Of a DNA stretch of 37,664 nt, positions 1 to 7,764 are shown one piece after another (positions within the stretch are counted from its first letter, which is position 1; every line of letters starts with the position of its first letter). This DNA is from an uncultured Flavobacteriaceae bacterium (GTDB lineage: Bacteria > Bacteroidota > Bacteroidia > Flavobacteriales > Flavobacteriaceae). The position numbers were made by a program, and so were the translations under genes. The stretch spans positions 1-37,664 of the forward strand of contig CAJPUR010000004.1 of assembly GCA_905381055.1 (NCBI GenBank). Direction: 5' to 3'. Below the pieces are notes generated by a model. It saw nothing but the letters and a program-made list of their open reading frames with translations, did not search any database and was not told the DNA's origin.

Positions 1-10
1 GACTAAAACA

Positions 11-571
11 TCATTTTTTGGCATAAGATGATAATTCTTCATACCATTTCAAACCAAATTTTCTTATTAAAGGTTTTTTTAAAAATTTATATAGGGGAAC
101 TTTTAAATCACTACCCATTTTACAAGCCGAAGAACATATTGCCCATTCATGATAATTTACTGCTGTTAATTTGGAAATTTTTTTTACTCTAATTGGATAC
201 AAATGACAAGAAATTGGCTTTCTCCATTTAATTTTTTTATCCATGAAAGAATTTTCAATTCCACACTTAACTATTCCATTTGAGTCATATACGGCATATA
301 CGCATTCCTTACCTTTTACAAGAGGAGTTTCCCATTCTCCATCATTACCCTTTACATAAAGACCGTTTTCTTTAATTGATTTGAGCCCTTTTTTACTCAA
401 GAAAGGCTTGATTTTATCAAAATTTTCTTTTAAAATTTTTAATTCTTCTTTTTCAAGAGGTGCACCTGAAACACCCTTAACACAACAAAGCCCCTTGCAT
501 TTTGCCAAATCACAAATAAATTTTTTTTCTAAAATTTCCTCTGATATTAAAGTTTTTTTTATTGAAAGCAT
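11..571 (-). CDS. DUF3109 family protein (cysteine-rich, YkgJ-like)
   Basis: The 186-residue protein carries the cysteine pattern of the DUF3109 group: CDLAKCKGLCC near residues 20-30, then single cysteines in the KGKECVYA, GIVKCGI, ISCHLYP and WAICSSAC segments. The spacing resembles metal-binding cysteine proteins of the YkgJ/UPF0153 type. The family is widespread in Bacteroidota and its biochemical function is unknown to me. A metal-binding role is inferred from the conserved cysteines only. The gene is complete and ends 10 bases from the window edge. It reads away from the small membrane protein gene at 653, with 81 bases between them. The family call is secure; the function is open. Confidence 0.85.
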   Translation of the reverse strand: MLSIKKTLISEEILEKKFICDLAKCKGLCCVKGVSGAPLEKEELKILKENFDKIKPFLSKKGLKSIKENGLYVKGNDGEWETPLVKGKECVYAVYDSNGIVKCGIENSFMDKKIKWRKPISCHLYPIRVKKISKLTAVNYHEWAICSSACKMGSDLKVPLYKFLKKPLIRKFGLKWYEELSSYAKK

Positions 572-630
572 AATGTCAGAATTTATTACAATTTTTTATG
601 AAAAATATTAAATCTTTATTAATGAATTAC

Positions 631-638
631 TAATTTTG
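631..638 (+). promoter_or_regulatory. -7 promoter box for the small membrane protein gene
   Basis: TAATTTTG matches the Bacteroidota -7 form TAnnTTTG and lies 14 bases before the ATG at 653. No clear TTTG -33 element is seen at the expected distance, so this is a moderate call. Its position supports the short gene downstream being real. Confidence 0.45.
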
Positions 639-652
639 AGAAAATTTTTTGA

Positions 653-853
653 ATGAAAATCTTTATTAAAATAATGATTACTATTTCTGCATTAATGTTA
701 GTCTTTAATATTTCAAAAATTGATACTCAAGATTTGCTAAATGATAAAAGTATGATTGCTTTGATTGGCATAATCGCTTCTTTATCTGCAATAGTTATTT
801 TGATAATTCTAATTATATCAAGAAAAATCCATGATAAAATTAAAAAAAATTAA
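653..853 (+). CDS. small two-segment membrane protein, function unknown
   Basis: The 66-residue product starts with a hydrophobic segment (about residues 4-20), has a short polar loop with acidic residues (KIDTQDLLNDKS), then a second hydrophobic segment (about 34-57), and ends in a basic tail. This is a small integral membrane protein. The pattern of a loop followed by ALIGIIASL recalls short conserved hypothetical proteins of Flavobacteriia, but I cannot name a domain. An ATG start with a TAnnTTTG box 14 bases upstream supports it. Its 3' end overlaps the convergent S41 protease gene by 4 bases. No function is proposed. Confidence 0.65.
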   Translation: MKIFIKIMITISALMLVFNISKIDTQDLLNDKSMIALIGIIASLSAIVILIILIISRKIHDKIKKN

Positions 854-2445
854 ATCTCATAACCTGATTTTATTAGCTCAAGTGCCCTTTTTAAAAAATC
901 ATCTTCTTTATTGATTATCTCAGTAAAAGTCTTTTCATTAAATAATTGAAGCCCAATATATGCCTTAATAGAGTTAATAATGAAATCCTTGTTATCTAAA
1001 TTTACCGTAATATTATTTTCGTAGCAATAGATCTTAAATTTGTCTATAATTAAATTGGAATCCCTTAATGGTGATCTTAAAAATTCGTTTGCTGTTTGAT
1101 TATTATATTTAGATCTTTGACCATCTAGGAAAGTAAAAACAAAATTATTTATAATATTTGATCTTAATAAAAAATAATTTATGTAATCTTCAGAACTAAT
1201 TTCTTCAATGGGGATAAAAATATCCGGGACTATTCCTCCTCCTCCATAAACTTTTCTTCCCCCAATTGTTTTGAATTCCAAAGAATCAATAATTGGAATT
1301 GCATCTTGGTTAATCATTTCACCAGAAAAATACCTATCTCCTATCTCATCAAAATAATCCTGATTTCCATCTTTAAATGATCTTTGAATGGATCTACCTG
1401 CGGGAGTATAATACCTTGCTGTAGTTAACCTAATTACATCTCCTCCCCCCATTGGTAATTGCTGTTGAACAAGTCCCTTACCGTAAGTTCGCCTTCCAAT
1501 AATAATACCTCGGTCATTATCTTGGATTGCGCCTGCAACTACTTCACTTGCTGATGCAGACTGACCATTTACTAAAACGTATAAATTTTCTTTAAGGAAA
1601 TCTCCACCTTTAGTAGCAAAGATACTATCTTTTTTCCCGCTATTACTTTCAGTTATTACAATAACCTTATCTTCATTTAAAAATTCATCTAAAATTTTTT
1701 CTGCAGCAAATAAATATCCCCCTGGATTATCTCTTAAGTCAAGAATTAAATCTTTTATTTTTTCTTTTTTATATTTTGATAAAGTCATTTTTATTTCATC
1801 AAAAGTAGTTTTAGCAAATCTATTTATTTTAATATATGCAGTATTTTCAGCTATTTTATAATCAATTACACTTTTTAATGGCACCTCCCCTCTATTAAAT
1901 TCAAAATCTAAAAATTCAGAGTTTGATTTTCTGTAAATTTTAAGGTTTATTAATGATTTTGACTTGCCTTTGAGTTTACTGACAACATCTAAGTTTTTTA
2001 ACTTTCTTTTAAACAAGGTATCGTTATTGGCAATTAAAATTCTATCTCCAGGTAAAATCCCTGCTCTTTTGCTTGGCCCACCCTCTATAACATTTACAAC
2101 TGTAACAGTATCTCCAACCATTAAAAAACTAACTCCAATTCCAACGAAATTTCCCTTCATTCTATCAGAAATCAAATCAAGTTCCTGCTTACTTATATAA
2201 TTTGAATGAGGGTCTAAATTTTTAATTATATCCTGGATAGAATTACCAACTATACTGTCAACATTTATTTGATCCACATAATTATTTGATAAATAATTTA
2301 TCAACAAATTAAATTTTGATAAATTATTTTTAGAGAAATATGAATTGTTTGTAAGGAAATTTTTATTACTGCCTATTAAAAATCCTAACGTAAGTGAAAG
2401 GAAAATTATTAAAATGAATAAGGAACTATTTTTTTTCATTTCCAA
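850..2445 (-). CDS. S41 family C-terminal processing protease (CtpA/Prc-like)
   Basis: This is a periplasmic serine protease that trims or degrades proteins from their C-termini. Residues 6-25 form a signal anchor. A PDZ domain follows at about 95-170 (GVSFLMVGDTVTVV, GILPGDRIL), then the S41 catalytic domain. The Ser-Lys dyad is visible: S298 in QSASASE and K323 in TYGKGLVQ, 25 residues apart as in CtpA and E. coli Prc. LDLRDNPGG at about 236-243 is the conserved strand of the fold. At 531 residues the length is normal for Bacteroidota members. The gene is 6 bases downstream of the dCMP deaminase gene and is probably co-transcribed with it. Confidence 0.93.
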   Translation of the reverse strand: MEMKKNSSLFILIIFLSLTLGFLIGSNKNFLTNNSYFSKNNLSKFNLLINYLSNNYVDQINVDSIVGNSIQDIIKNLDPHSNYISKQELDLISDRMKGNFVGIGVSFLMVGDTVTVVNVIEGGPSKRAGILPGDRILIANNDTLFKRKLKNLDVVSKLKGKSKSLINLKIYRKSNSEFLDFEFNRGEVPLKSVIDYKIAENTAYIKINRFAKTTFDEIKMTLSKYKKEKIKDLILDLRDNPGGYLFAAEKILDEFLNEDKVIVITESNSGKKDSIFATKGGDFLKENLYVLVNGQSASASEVVAGAIQDNDRGIIIGRRTYGKGLVQQQLPMGGGDVIRLTTARYYTPAGRSIQRSFKDGNQDYFDEIGDRYFSGEMINQDAIPIIDSLEFKTIGGRKVYGGGGIVPDIFIPIEEISSEDYINYFLLRSNIINNFVFTFLDGQRSKYNNQTANEFLRSPLRDSNLIIDKFKIYCYENNITVNLDNKDFIINSIKAYIGLQLFNEKTFTEIINKEDDFLKRALELIKSGYEI

Positions 2446-2451
2446 CCCTAT

Positions 2452-2871
2452 TTATTGAATTTTATGGAAAACTAATTCAACTCCTGCCTTTTTTAAAAAA
2501 TCTAATCCTGAAGTATCTTTATACTCTTCACAATATACGACTCTTTTTATTCCTGATTGATGAATTAATTTACTACACTCCTTACAAGGAGACAAGGTAA
2601 TATATAATGTTGCTCCATTTGTTGATTGAGTTGATGCAGCAACTTTCATAATTGCGTTTGCCTCAGCATGTAGGACGTACCACTTAGTATAATTATCATC
2701 ATCTTCGCAAATATTTTCAAATCCTGAGGGAGTACCATTATAGCCATCTGAAATAATCATTCTGTCTTTAACAATTAATGCCCCTACCTTTCTTCTTTTA
2801 CAATATGAAAGATCTCCCCAAACCTTAGCCATTTTTAAATAAGAATTATCATATTTTGACTGCTTGTTCAT
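2452..2871 (-). CDS. deoxycytidylate (dCMP) deaminase family protein
   Basis: This zinc-dependent cytidine deaminase-fold enzyme most likely converts dCMP to dUMP for dTTP synthesis in the cytosol. The zinc motif is complete: H68-A-E70 (HAEANAI) with E70 as the proton shuttle, and PCKEC with C96 and C99. The N-terminal VGALIVKD and DGYNGTPSGFEN segments are typical of ComEB/dCMP deaminases. At 139 residues it has normal length. The ATG at 2869-2871 has a TAnnTTTG box 6 bases upstream, so the messenger leader would be very short. It forms a likely two-gene unit with the S41 protease. Confidence 0.92.
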   Translation of the reverse strand: MNKQSKYDNSYLKMAKVWGDLSYCKRRKVGALIVKDRMIISDGYNGTPSGFENICEDDDNYTKWYVLHAEANAIMKVAASTQSTNGATLYITLSPCKECSKLIHQSGIKRVVYCEEYKDTSGLDFLKKAGVELVFHKIQ

Positions 2872-2877
2872 TCTTTA

Positions 2878-2885
2878 CAAATATA
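2878..2885 (-). promoter_or_regulatory. -7 promoter box for the dCMP deaminase-protease unit
   Basis: Read on the minus strand, TATATTTG is an exact TAnnTTTG match just upstream of the dCMP deaminase ATG. It is so close to the start that transcription would begin at or beside the start codon. No convincing -33 box was found. Confidence 0.4.
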
Positions 2886-2912
2886 AGATCAACGAATTTA
2901 GAAATTTAATTC

Positions 2913-3503
2913 TTAAAATGGAATATTTTCATAAATCATTAGAGATGACAAAAATAAAATCATTATTCCTATTGCTTTTTCAATTTTAATCAAAGAAACA
3001 CTTAATACTTTATTAACTAATATCTTAAAAAAAATGACTGCTAAAACTATAATTATCTGAGCAAATTCAATTCCCAATGAAAAGTATATCAAATTATAAA
3101 GGTTTAAACTTTCAGAATCTATTTGTGAATAAAAGTTTGAAAACCCAAAACCATGAATAACTCCAAAAGTTAAAGTCAATACCAAAACAAAATATAAACT
3201 ATTTACCAATTCAAAACTTTTTAATTTTTTATTTTGAAAAATTAATGGAAAACAGGTTAAGAAAATGGTTATGGGAATTAAAAATTCAATTATCGCAAAA
3301 TTTAAAGGGAATTTTAAAAAATAATTTAATAATAAAGCCAAAGTATGTCCAATAGTAAAGAAGGTTACGGCATAAATTAATCTTGAAATTTTGGAATATG
3401 AAAAAGAGGAAGCCAAAGCTACTAAGAAATATAAGTGATCAAGTGCATTAAAATCCAATACATGAAACAATCCTAAACTAGTATAAAAATTGAATGAATC
3501 CAT
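2913..3503 (-). CDS. HupE/UreJ-like membrane protein
   Basis: The 196-residue integral membrane protein has about six hydrophobic segments. It contains HLYFLVALASSFS, FTIGHTLALLLNYF and FGVIHGFGFSNFY, the histidine-bearing helices typical of the HupE/UreJ_2 family. Characterised relatives include nickel transport proteins linked to hydrogenase or urease. No such enzyme is nearby, so the cargo here is unknown. Bacteroidota commonly carry a copy unlinked to nickel enzymes. It follows the TerB/DnaJ gene by 13 bases in the same direction and is probably in its operon. Confidence 0.8.
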   Translation of the reverse strand: MDSFNFYTSLGLFHVLDFNALDHLYFLVALASSFSYSKISRLIYAVTFFTIGHTLALLLNYFLKFPLNFAIIEFLIPITIFLTCFPLIFQNKKLKSFELVNSLYFVLVLTLTFGVIHGFGFSNFYSQIDSESLNLYNLIYFSLGIEFAQIIIVLAVIFFKILVNKVLSVSLIKIEKAIGIMILFLSSLMIYENIPF

Positions 3504-3516
3504 AATTAATTTAAAA

Positions 3517-4245
3517 TTAAATCCCCCTTTCTTTTTGAATTATCTCATAGGCTTTTTGAACTTCTTGAAATTTTTCTTGTGCCCCCTTTTTTAGTGCAGG
3601 GTCGTCACTTACAATTTTATCAGGATGATATTTTTTTGCCATTTCCCTGTAAGCTTTTTTAACCTCAGAATCTGAAACATCAGGAGTAATTTCTAAAATT
3701 TTATAAGCATTATCAGCATTTTTAATAAACATAGCTTTAATACTTTCAAAATCTAAATTCCTAATACCTAAAAATATTGAGATATCCTTCAGTTTTTTTT
3801 GCTCTAAATCTGAAACAGCACCATCTGCATTTGCAACACCAAAAAGAAAGTGTATTATTTGAAGCCTTGTTTCATAAGGTGTAACTCTTTTAAAAAATCC
3901 GGTGATTTTTTCGATATCTTGGTTTTCTTTTTTTACCTCTGAATTAAACTTAGAAAAAATTTTATCAGCATAATCCTTACCGTAGTTGCCAATAAAATAA
4001 TTTCTTACAAAATTTAATTCATTTTTTAAAACCTTTCCGTCAGCTTTAATAATTATTGCTGAAAGAGATAATAAATTCAATTCAAATTTTTCTTTAGCAA
4101 TTTTATAATTCCCAAATCCTCCTATAGATCCTCTCCCATTTTTAAATATAACTCTGTCAAGCAAACTACCAATAAAATACCCTAAAATTGCTCCTCCAAA
4201 CCTAAAATACATGTAACCCAAAATAGCTCCAATCCATTTTATCAT
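3517..4245 (-). CDS. TerB-domain and J-domain protein (DjlA-like co-chaperone)
   Basis: Residues 1-30 form a glycine-rich membrane segment (GAILGYMYFRFGGAILGYFIGSLLD). A TerB-like helical domain spans about 50-170 (two KADG/NADG-type acidic turns, near 67-70 and 139-142). A C-terminal J domain spans about 178-240 with the HPD tripeptide at 207-209. The order matches DjlA, a membrane-bound Hsp40 that stimulates DnaK, so an inner-membrane co-chaperone is inferred. It is divergent from the bacilliredoxin gene across a 94-bp region with a perfect palindrome and promoter boxes on both strands. Confidence 0.88.
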   Translation of the reverse strand: MIKWIGAILGYMYFRFGGAILGYFIGSLLDRVIFKNGRGSIGGFGNYKIAKEKFELNLLSLSAIIIKADGKVLKNELNFVRNYFIGNYGKDYADKIFSKFNSEVKKENQDIEKITGFFKRVTPYETRLQIIHFLFGVANADGAVSDLEQKKLKDISIFLGIRNLDFESIKAMFIKNADNAYKILEITPDVSDSEVKKAYREMAKKYHPDKIVSDDPALKKGAQEKFQEVQKAYEIIQKERGI

Positions 4246-4263
4246 ATATTTTTATTTTTTTTT

Positions 4264-4271
4264 CAAATATA
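4264..4271 (-). promoter_or_regulatory. -7 promoter box for the TerB/DnaJ gene
   Basis: TATATTTG on the minus strand is an exact TAnnTTTG match 18 bases upstream of the ATG of the TerB/DnaJ gene. The palindrome at 4276-4300 begins 4 bases further upstream and would cover the spacer and -33 zone. Confidence 0.5.
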
Positions 4272-4275
4272 ACTT

Positions 4276-4300
4276 TATATCTAAAAATAATTTAGATATA
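4276..4300. promoter_or_regulatory. perfect 25-bp palindrome, candidate operator
   Basis: TATATCTAAA at 4276-4285 and its exact reverse complement TTTAGATATA at 4291-4300 are separated by AATAA. The dyad lies midway between oppositely directed TAnnTTTG boxes at 4264-4271 and 4318-4325, where a repressor dimer could control both promoters. A hairpin role is possible, but it lies upstream of both genes rather than at a transcript end. No regulator gene is adjacent. Confidence 0.55.
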
Positions 4301-4317
4301 TAATCATATATTCTTTT

Positions 4318-4325
4318 TATCTTTG
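4318..4325 (+). promoter_or_regulatory. -7 promoter box for the bacilliredoxin gene
   Basis: TATCTTTG is an exact TAnnTTTG match 14 bases upstream of the ATG at 4340. The -33 zone falls in the right half of the palindrome, where TTTAG at 4291-4295 is the nearest TTTG-like element. Confidence 0.5.
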
Positions 4326-4339
4326 TGTAAAAATTTATT

Positions 4340-4750
4340 ATGTATCCAGAAGAATTAATTAAACCAATGAGAGAAGAACTAAATTCTGTTGGTTTTAAAC
4401 AACTTACTGAAATTGGTGAAGTAGAAAAAGCCATAAAATCAGATGGTACTACATTAGTTGTAGTGAATTCTGTATGTGGGTGTGCAGCGGCAAATGCAAG
4501 ACCAGGTGTAAGAATTTCTCTAAACAATACAAAAAAACCTAATAACCTGGTGACGGTATTTGCAGGAGTTGATAAAGAGGCTACTGATGCAGCTAGATCT
4601 TTAATGGTGCCTTTCCCTCCATCCTCACCAAGTATGGCGCTTTTTAAAAATGGAGAATTAGTGCATATGCTTGAAAGACATCACATTGAAGGAAGACCAG
4701 CTAACATGATAGCTGAAAACCTTATTGATGCTTTTAATGAATTTTGTTGA
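4340..4750 (+). CDS. BrxA/BrxB-type bacilliredoxin (YphP/YqiW family)
   Basis: This 136-residue thioredoxin-fold protein has the family active site CGC (C46, C48) in NSVCGCAAANARPG. In Bacillus, bacilliredoxins remove bacillithiol from oxidised proteins, so the predicted role is cytosolic thiol redox repair. Several Bacteroidota make bacillithiol, which fits, though its synthesis genes are not in this window. The protein starts MYPEELIKPMREEL, as family members do. A promoter box and a palindrome lie just upstream. The acyltransferase gene follows after 31 bases on the same strand. Confidence 0.92.
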   Translation: MYPEELIKPMREELNSVGFKQLTEIGEVEKAIKSDGTTLVVVNSVCGCAAANARPGVRISLNNTKKPNNLVTVFAGVDKEATDAARSLMVPFPPSSPSMALFKNGELVHMLERHHIEGRPANMIAENLIDAFNEFC

Positions 4751-4781
4751 ATTCCTTATTATCTAAAAACAACTCTAAGGT

Positions 4782-5513
4782 TTGTTCAAATTTTCGTCTT
4801 ACATCCTTTCGTCAATTTTTTATTTACTTTTTGGTTTATTTTTAATTTTATTTCACCCACTACAGGCTATTTCCTTTAATCTTTTTGGTGTAAAGACATT
4901 AAAAAAGACTGTAGATACTCTAAACTTTTTTTTAATTTGTTTATACAAAATAATTTTATCAGATATATCATTTAACTTTCGTGAAAAAATTTTATTTAAA
5001 AAACCCATCATTTTTGTTTGCAATCATCAAAGTACTTTTGAAATTCCAATATTAATTTGGTTTTTAAGAAAGTTTGAACCAAGATTTGTAGGTAAAAAAG
5101 AACTAGGATATAATATCCCAAGCATATCCTATTACCTTAAAAATGGAGGATCAGTTTTAATTGACAGAAAACTACCAGAAGATGCTTTACAAAAAATTGA
5201 TAAATTTTGTGATCAAGTAAAAAAAAATAACTGGTCCATAGTTATCTTCCCTGAAGGAACTAGGTCTAAAGATGGAACTCCCAAAAAGTTCAAAAAAAAA
5301 GGCCTTAAATTAATTTTAAAAAAAATTCCGGATGCAGAAATAATTCCAATAACTATAAATAATTCATATAAATTTAATAAATGGAATGGATTCCCTATAC
5401 CTATATTTACTAGTCTACTTTTTGATTCACATGAGAGTATTCCAAATGATATAAAAAAAATAAATTATAATTTGGAATTAGTGGAAAAGAAAATAAAAAA
5501 ATTTATTTTTTAA
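4782..5513 (+). CDS. 1-acyl-sn-glycerol-3-phosphate acyltransferase family protein (PlsC-like)
   Basis: This membrane enzyme is predicted to add an acyl chain to lysophosphatidic acid in phospholipid synthesis. Motif I is H82-QSTF-E87 (H-x4-E instead of the more common H-x4-D). Motif III FPEGTRS is at 156-162. GGSVLIDRK at 122-130 matches the motif II region. Residues 5-30 are a membrane segment. The start is a TTG at 4782; an in-frame stop lies two codons before it, so no longer ATG start exists. At 243 residues it is normal size. It ends 3 bases from the convergent enoyl-CoA hydratase gene. Confidence 0.88.
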   Translation: MFKFSSYILSSIFYLLFGLFLILFHPLQAISFNLFGVKTLKKTVDTLNFFLICLYKIILSDISFNFREKILFKKPIIFVCNHQSTFEIPILIWFLRKFEPRFVGKKELGYNIPSISYYLKNGGSVLIDRKLPEDALQKIDKFCDQVKKNNWSIVIFPEGTRSKDGTPKKFKKKGLKLILKKIPDAEIIPITINNSYKFNKWNGFPIPIFTSLLFDSHESIPNDIKKINYNLELVEKKIKKFIF

Positions 5514-5516
5514 CAA

Positions 5517-6299
5517 TCATCTTCCTTTAAATTTTGGTTTCCTTTTATCAATAAAAGCATTTGTTCCCTCATTAAAATCCTCTGAATCAAAGCATTCAGA
5601 AAATAACTTAATTTCATTTTTCAAACCATTCTTATTATGATTAAATCCAAAATTTATAGCCTTTATAGCTTTAGAAATTGCGAAAGGGCTATTGGTCAAG
5701 ATCTTCTTTGACATCTTTATAGCTGAATCAATTAGCTCCTCTGAACTTACAACTTTTGAAACTAACCCAATTGCCAGAGCCCTATCAGCATCGATAAAAT
5801 CTGCTGTCAAAATCATTTCATTGGCAATTCCTCTTCCAACAATTTGAGCTAATCTTTGAGTCCCTCCATATCCAGGAATAATACCTAGAGAAGTTTCCGG
5901 AAGCCCCATTTTGGAATTCTTTGAAGCAATTCTAATATGACAACTAAGAGCTAGCTCTAATCCTCCTCCAAGGGCATAACCATTAATAGCAGCAATAACA
6001 GGTTTATTTAATGTCTCAATGAAATTAAAAACCTCATTTTGCCCTTTCATTGATAAATTAAATCCTTCCTTACTTTTAAAGTTAGAAAACTCCGATATAT
6101 CGGCTCCAGCAACAAAAGCTTTATCCCCTTTCCCGGTAATAATAATTATTCTGGTTGAATTATCTTTTTTTAAAATCTTAAATAAATGATTTATTTCTTC
6201 TAATATCCCAATATTTAAAGAATTTAATTTTTTTATTCTATTAATATAAACTACACTAATTAAATCTCTTTGCTCATGAATTAGATATTTAAATTTCAT
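5517..6299 (-). CDS. enoyl-CoA hydratase/isomerase family protein (crotonase)
   Basis: This crotonase-fold enzyme probably hydrates trans-2-enoyl-CoA in fatty-acid or related acyl-CoA breakdown. The oxyanion-hole segment KAFVAGADISEF and the glycine-rich NGYALGGGLELAL are present. Both catalytic glutamates of mammalian enoyl-CoA hydratase have counterparts, in GGGLELAL and GLPETSLG, which favours hydratase over isomerase activity. PGYGGTQRLAQIVGRG is also typical. At 260 residues it has standard length. Its start overlaps the end of the histidine kinase gene by 11 bases, so the two are co-transcribed. No other beta-oxidation gene is in the window. Confidence 0.92.
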   Translation of the reverse strand: MKFKYLIHEQRDLISVVYINRIKKLNSLNIGILEEINHLFKILKKDNSTRIIIITGKGDKAFVAGADISEFSNFKSKEGFNLSMKGQNEVFNFIETLNKPVIAAINGYALGGGLELALSCHIRIASKNSKMGLPETSLGIIPGYGGTQRLAQIVGRGIANEMILTADFIDADRALAIGLVSKVVSSEELIDSAIKMSKKILTNSPFAISKAIKAINFGFNHNKNGLKNEIKLFSECFDSEDFNEGTNAFIDKRKPKFKGR

Positions 6300-7764
6300 T
6301 TTTTTTTAATTTAATTATAAAATCTGTTCCTTTATTTAAATTGGATTGGAATTCTATTTCGCCATTCAAAGATTCAATAATTTTCTTAACAATGCCTAAT
6401 CCCAGTCCCATTCCCCCAGACTTAGTTGTAAATCGTGGTTCAAAAATTTTATTTTTATTTTCAACTTTTATGCCTAAACCATTATCTGAAATTATAATTT
6501 GAATTTCTTGAGATTTTTCAATTATGGAAATTTTTATTTGTGGCTCTCTATAATTTGGTATGGATTGGAATGCATTTTGAATTAGATTAGTAATAACTCT
6601 AATCCATTGATTCCTATCAATAGAATGGTTAATTGGTTGTTTTGGATGAATAAATGAGATTACATTTTTTTCAAATATATCAATTGCCAATTTTGTTATC
6701 TCAATTATATCGAGTATTTCAATTTTATTAGACGGTAGGGTTGCAAAATCTGAAAACGAATTTGCAACTCTACTCATTGTGTCAATTTGTTCAATTAATG
6801 CTTTTGAAAATACATCTAATTTCTTTTTGTTTTCCAGATCATTTGAATTAAATTCTTTTTGAAAACTTTGAATATTCAATCTCATTGGAGTAAGAGGATT
6901 TTTTATCTCATGAGCTACTTGTTTTGCCATTTCCTGCCAAGCCTGTTTCCTCTCTGATTCAGCAAGTTTTTCAAGATTTAATTCAAGAGTATCTATCATA
7001 CTATTGTATGAATTAACTAAACTGTCAATCTCTTTACTTGCATTAGTTAAATATATTTTTTGATTTGACTTCATTATACCTGTTTGATCAATCTTTTGTC
7101 TAATTTTTTCTAATGGAAAAGTTATCAATCTTGACATCAAAAATGCAATCAGAATTGATATTATTATCATAGAAAAATAAATTTGATATAAGGTTAATAG
7201 AAAGGTATTTAATTCTGTAGTACTAAATGAAATATCCTCAAAATAGGGGAAATATAAAATTGAAAAAGGCTCATTTTTATTATTGTGTAATATACTATAT
7301 GAGGATTGAAATTTTCCAATCTCTTCTTTATTTTGAACTACTAATCTTTTGCTATTTGATAAATTCAAATCGTAGATTATTTGTTCAGATAATTTATAAT
7401 TTGAAATTGAAGTGTTATTTAATACATATGAAAAAAAAATAGGTCCCCCTTTCAGATCAAAAAGAGCATACTCAACTTTATGGATTTCTGCAATTGAACT
7501 AAAATCAGTAAATAAATTGTCTTTAATTTTTTGAAATTTATTATAAATTGAATCTCTTTTTAAAATAAAGTTAATATGGTTTTTAACTTGATTCTCTTTT
7601 CTCTCAAGTCTTCTTTCATTATAATCAGCAGACTGGTTATTGTATTGATAAAAAGTTGCTCCTAAGATCAAAAGTGAAAAAATTATAACTAAAAGGATCA
7701 TAAAGAAAAAAATCCTTGATCTTAACGAAATCTTATTTTTAAAAAAATTATTATTTTCGCTCAC
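6289..7764 (-). CDS. NtrY-like sensor histidine kinase
   Basis: This inner-membrane kinase has a first membrane segment at about 17-38, an extracytoplasmic sensor region at about 40-190, and a second membrane segment at about 193-214. A HAMP linker follows, then a HisKA domain with H285 in QVAHEIKNPLTPMRLN, then a HATPase domain (NLIQNAFQSI, DNGLGIK, GGMGLGLGIVKK). AWQEMAKQVAHEIKNPLTP is the wording typical of NtrY-type kinases. No response regulator is adjacent, so the partner is encoded elsewhere. It overlaps the hemJ-like gene by 14 bases upstream and the crotonase gene by 11 bases downstream. The signal is unknown. Confidence 0.92.
   Translation of the reverse strand: MSENNNFFKNKISLRSRIFFFMILLVIIFSLLILGATFYQYNNQSADYNERRLERKENQVKNHINFILKRDSIYNKFQKIKDNLFTDFSSIAEIHKVEYALFDLKGGPIFFSYVLNNTSISNYKLSEQIIYDLNLSNSKRLVVQNKEEIGKFQSSYSILHNNKNEPFSILYFPYFEDISFSTTELNTFLLTLYQIYFSMIIISILIAFLMSRLITFPLEKIRQKIDQTGIMKSNQKIYLTNASKEIDSLVNSYNSMIDTLELNLEKLAESERKQAWQEMAKQVAHEIKNPLTPMRLNIQSFQKEFNSNDLENKKKLDVFSKALIEQIDTMSRVANSFSDFATLPSNKIEILDIIEITKLAIDIFEKNVISFIHPKQPINHSIDRNQWIRVITNLIQNAFQSIPNYREPQIKISIIEKSQEIQIIISDNGLGIKVENKNKIFEPRFTTKSGGMGLGLGIVKKIIESLNGEIEFQSNLNKGTDFIIKLKKNEI

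Noticed and set aside
4252-4527. Open frame on the minus strand across the bacilliredoxin gene.
   Set aside because: It is antisense to a well-conserved gene and its product shows no recognisable pattern.
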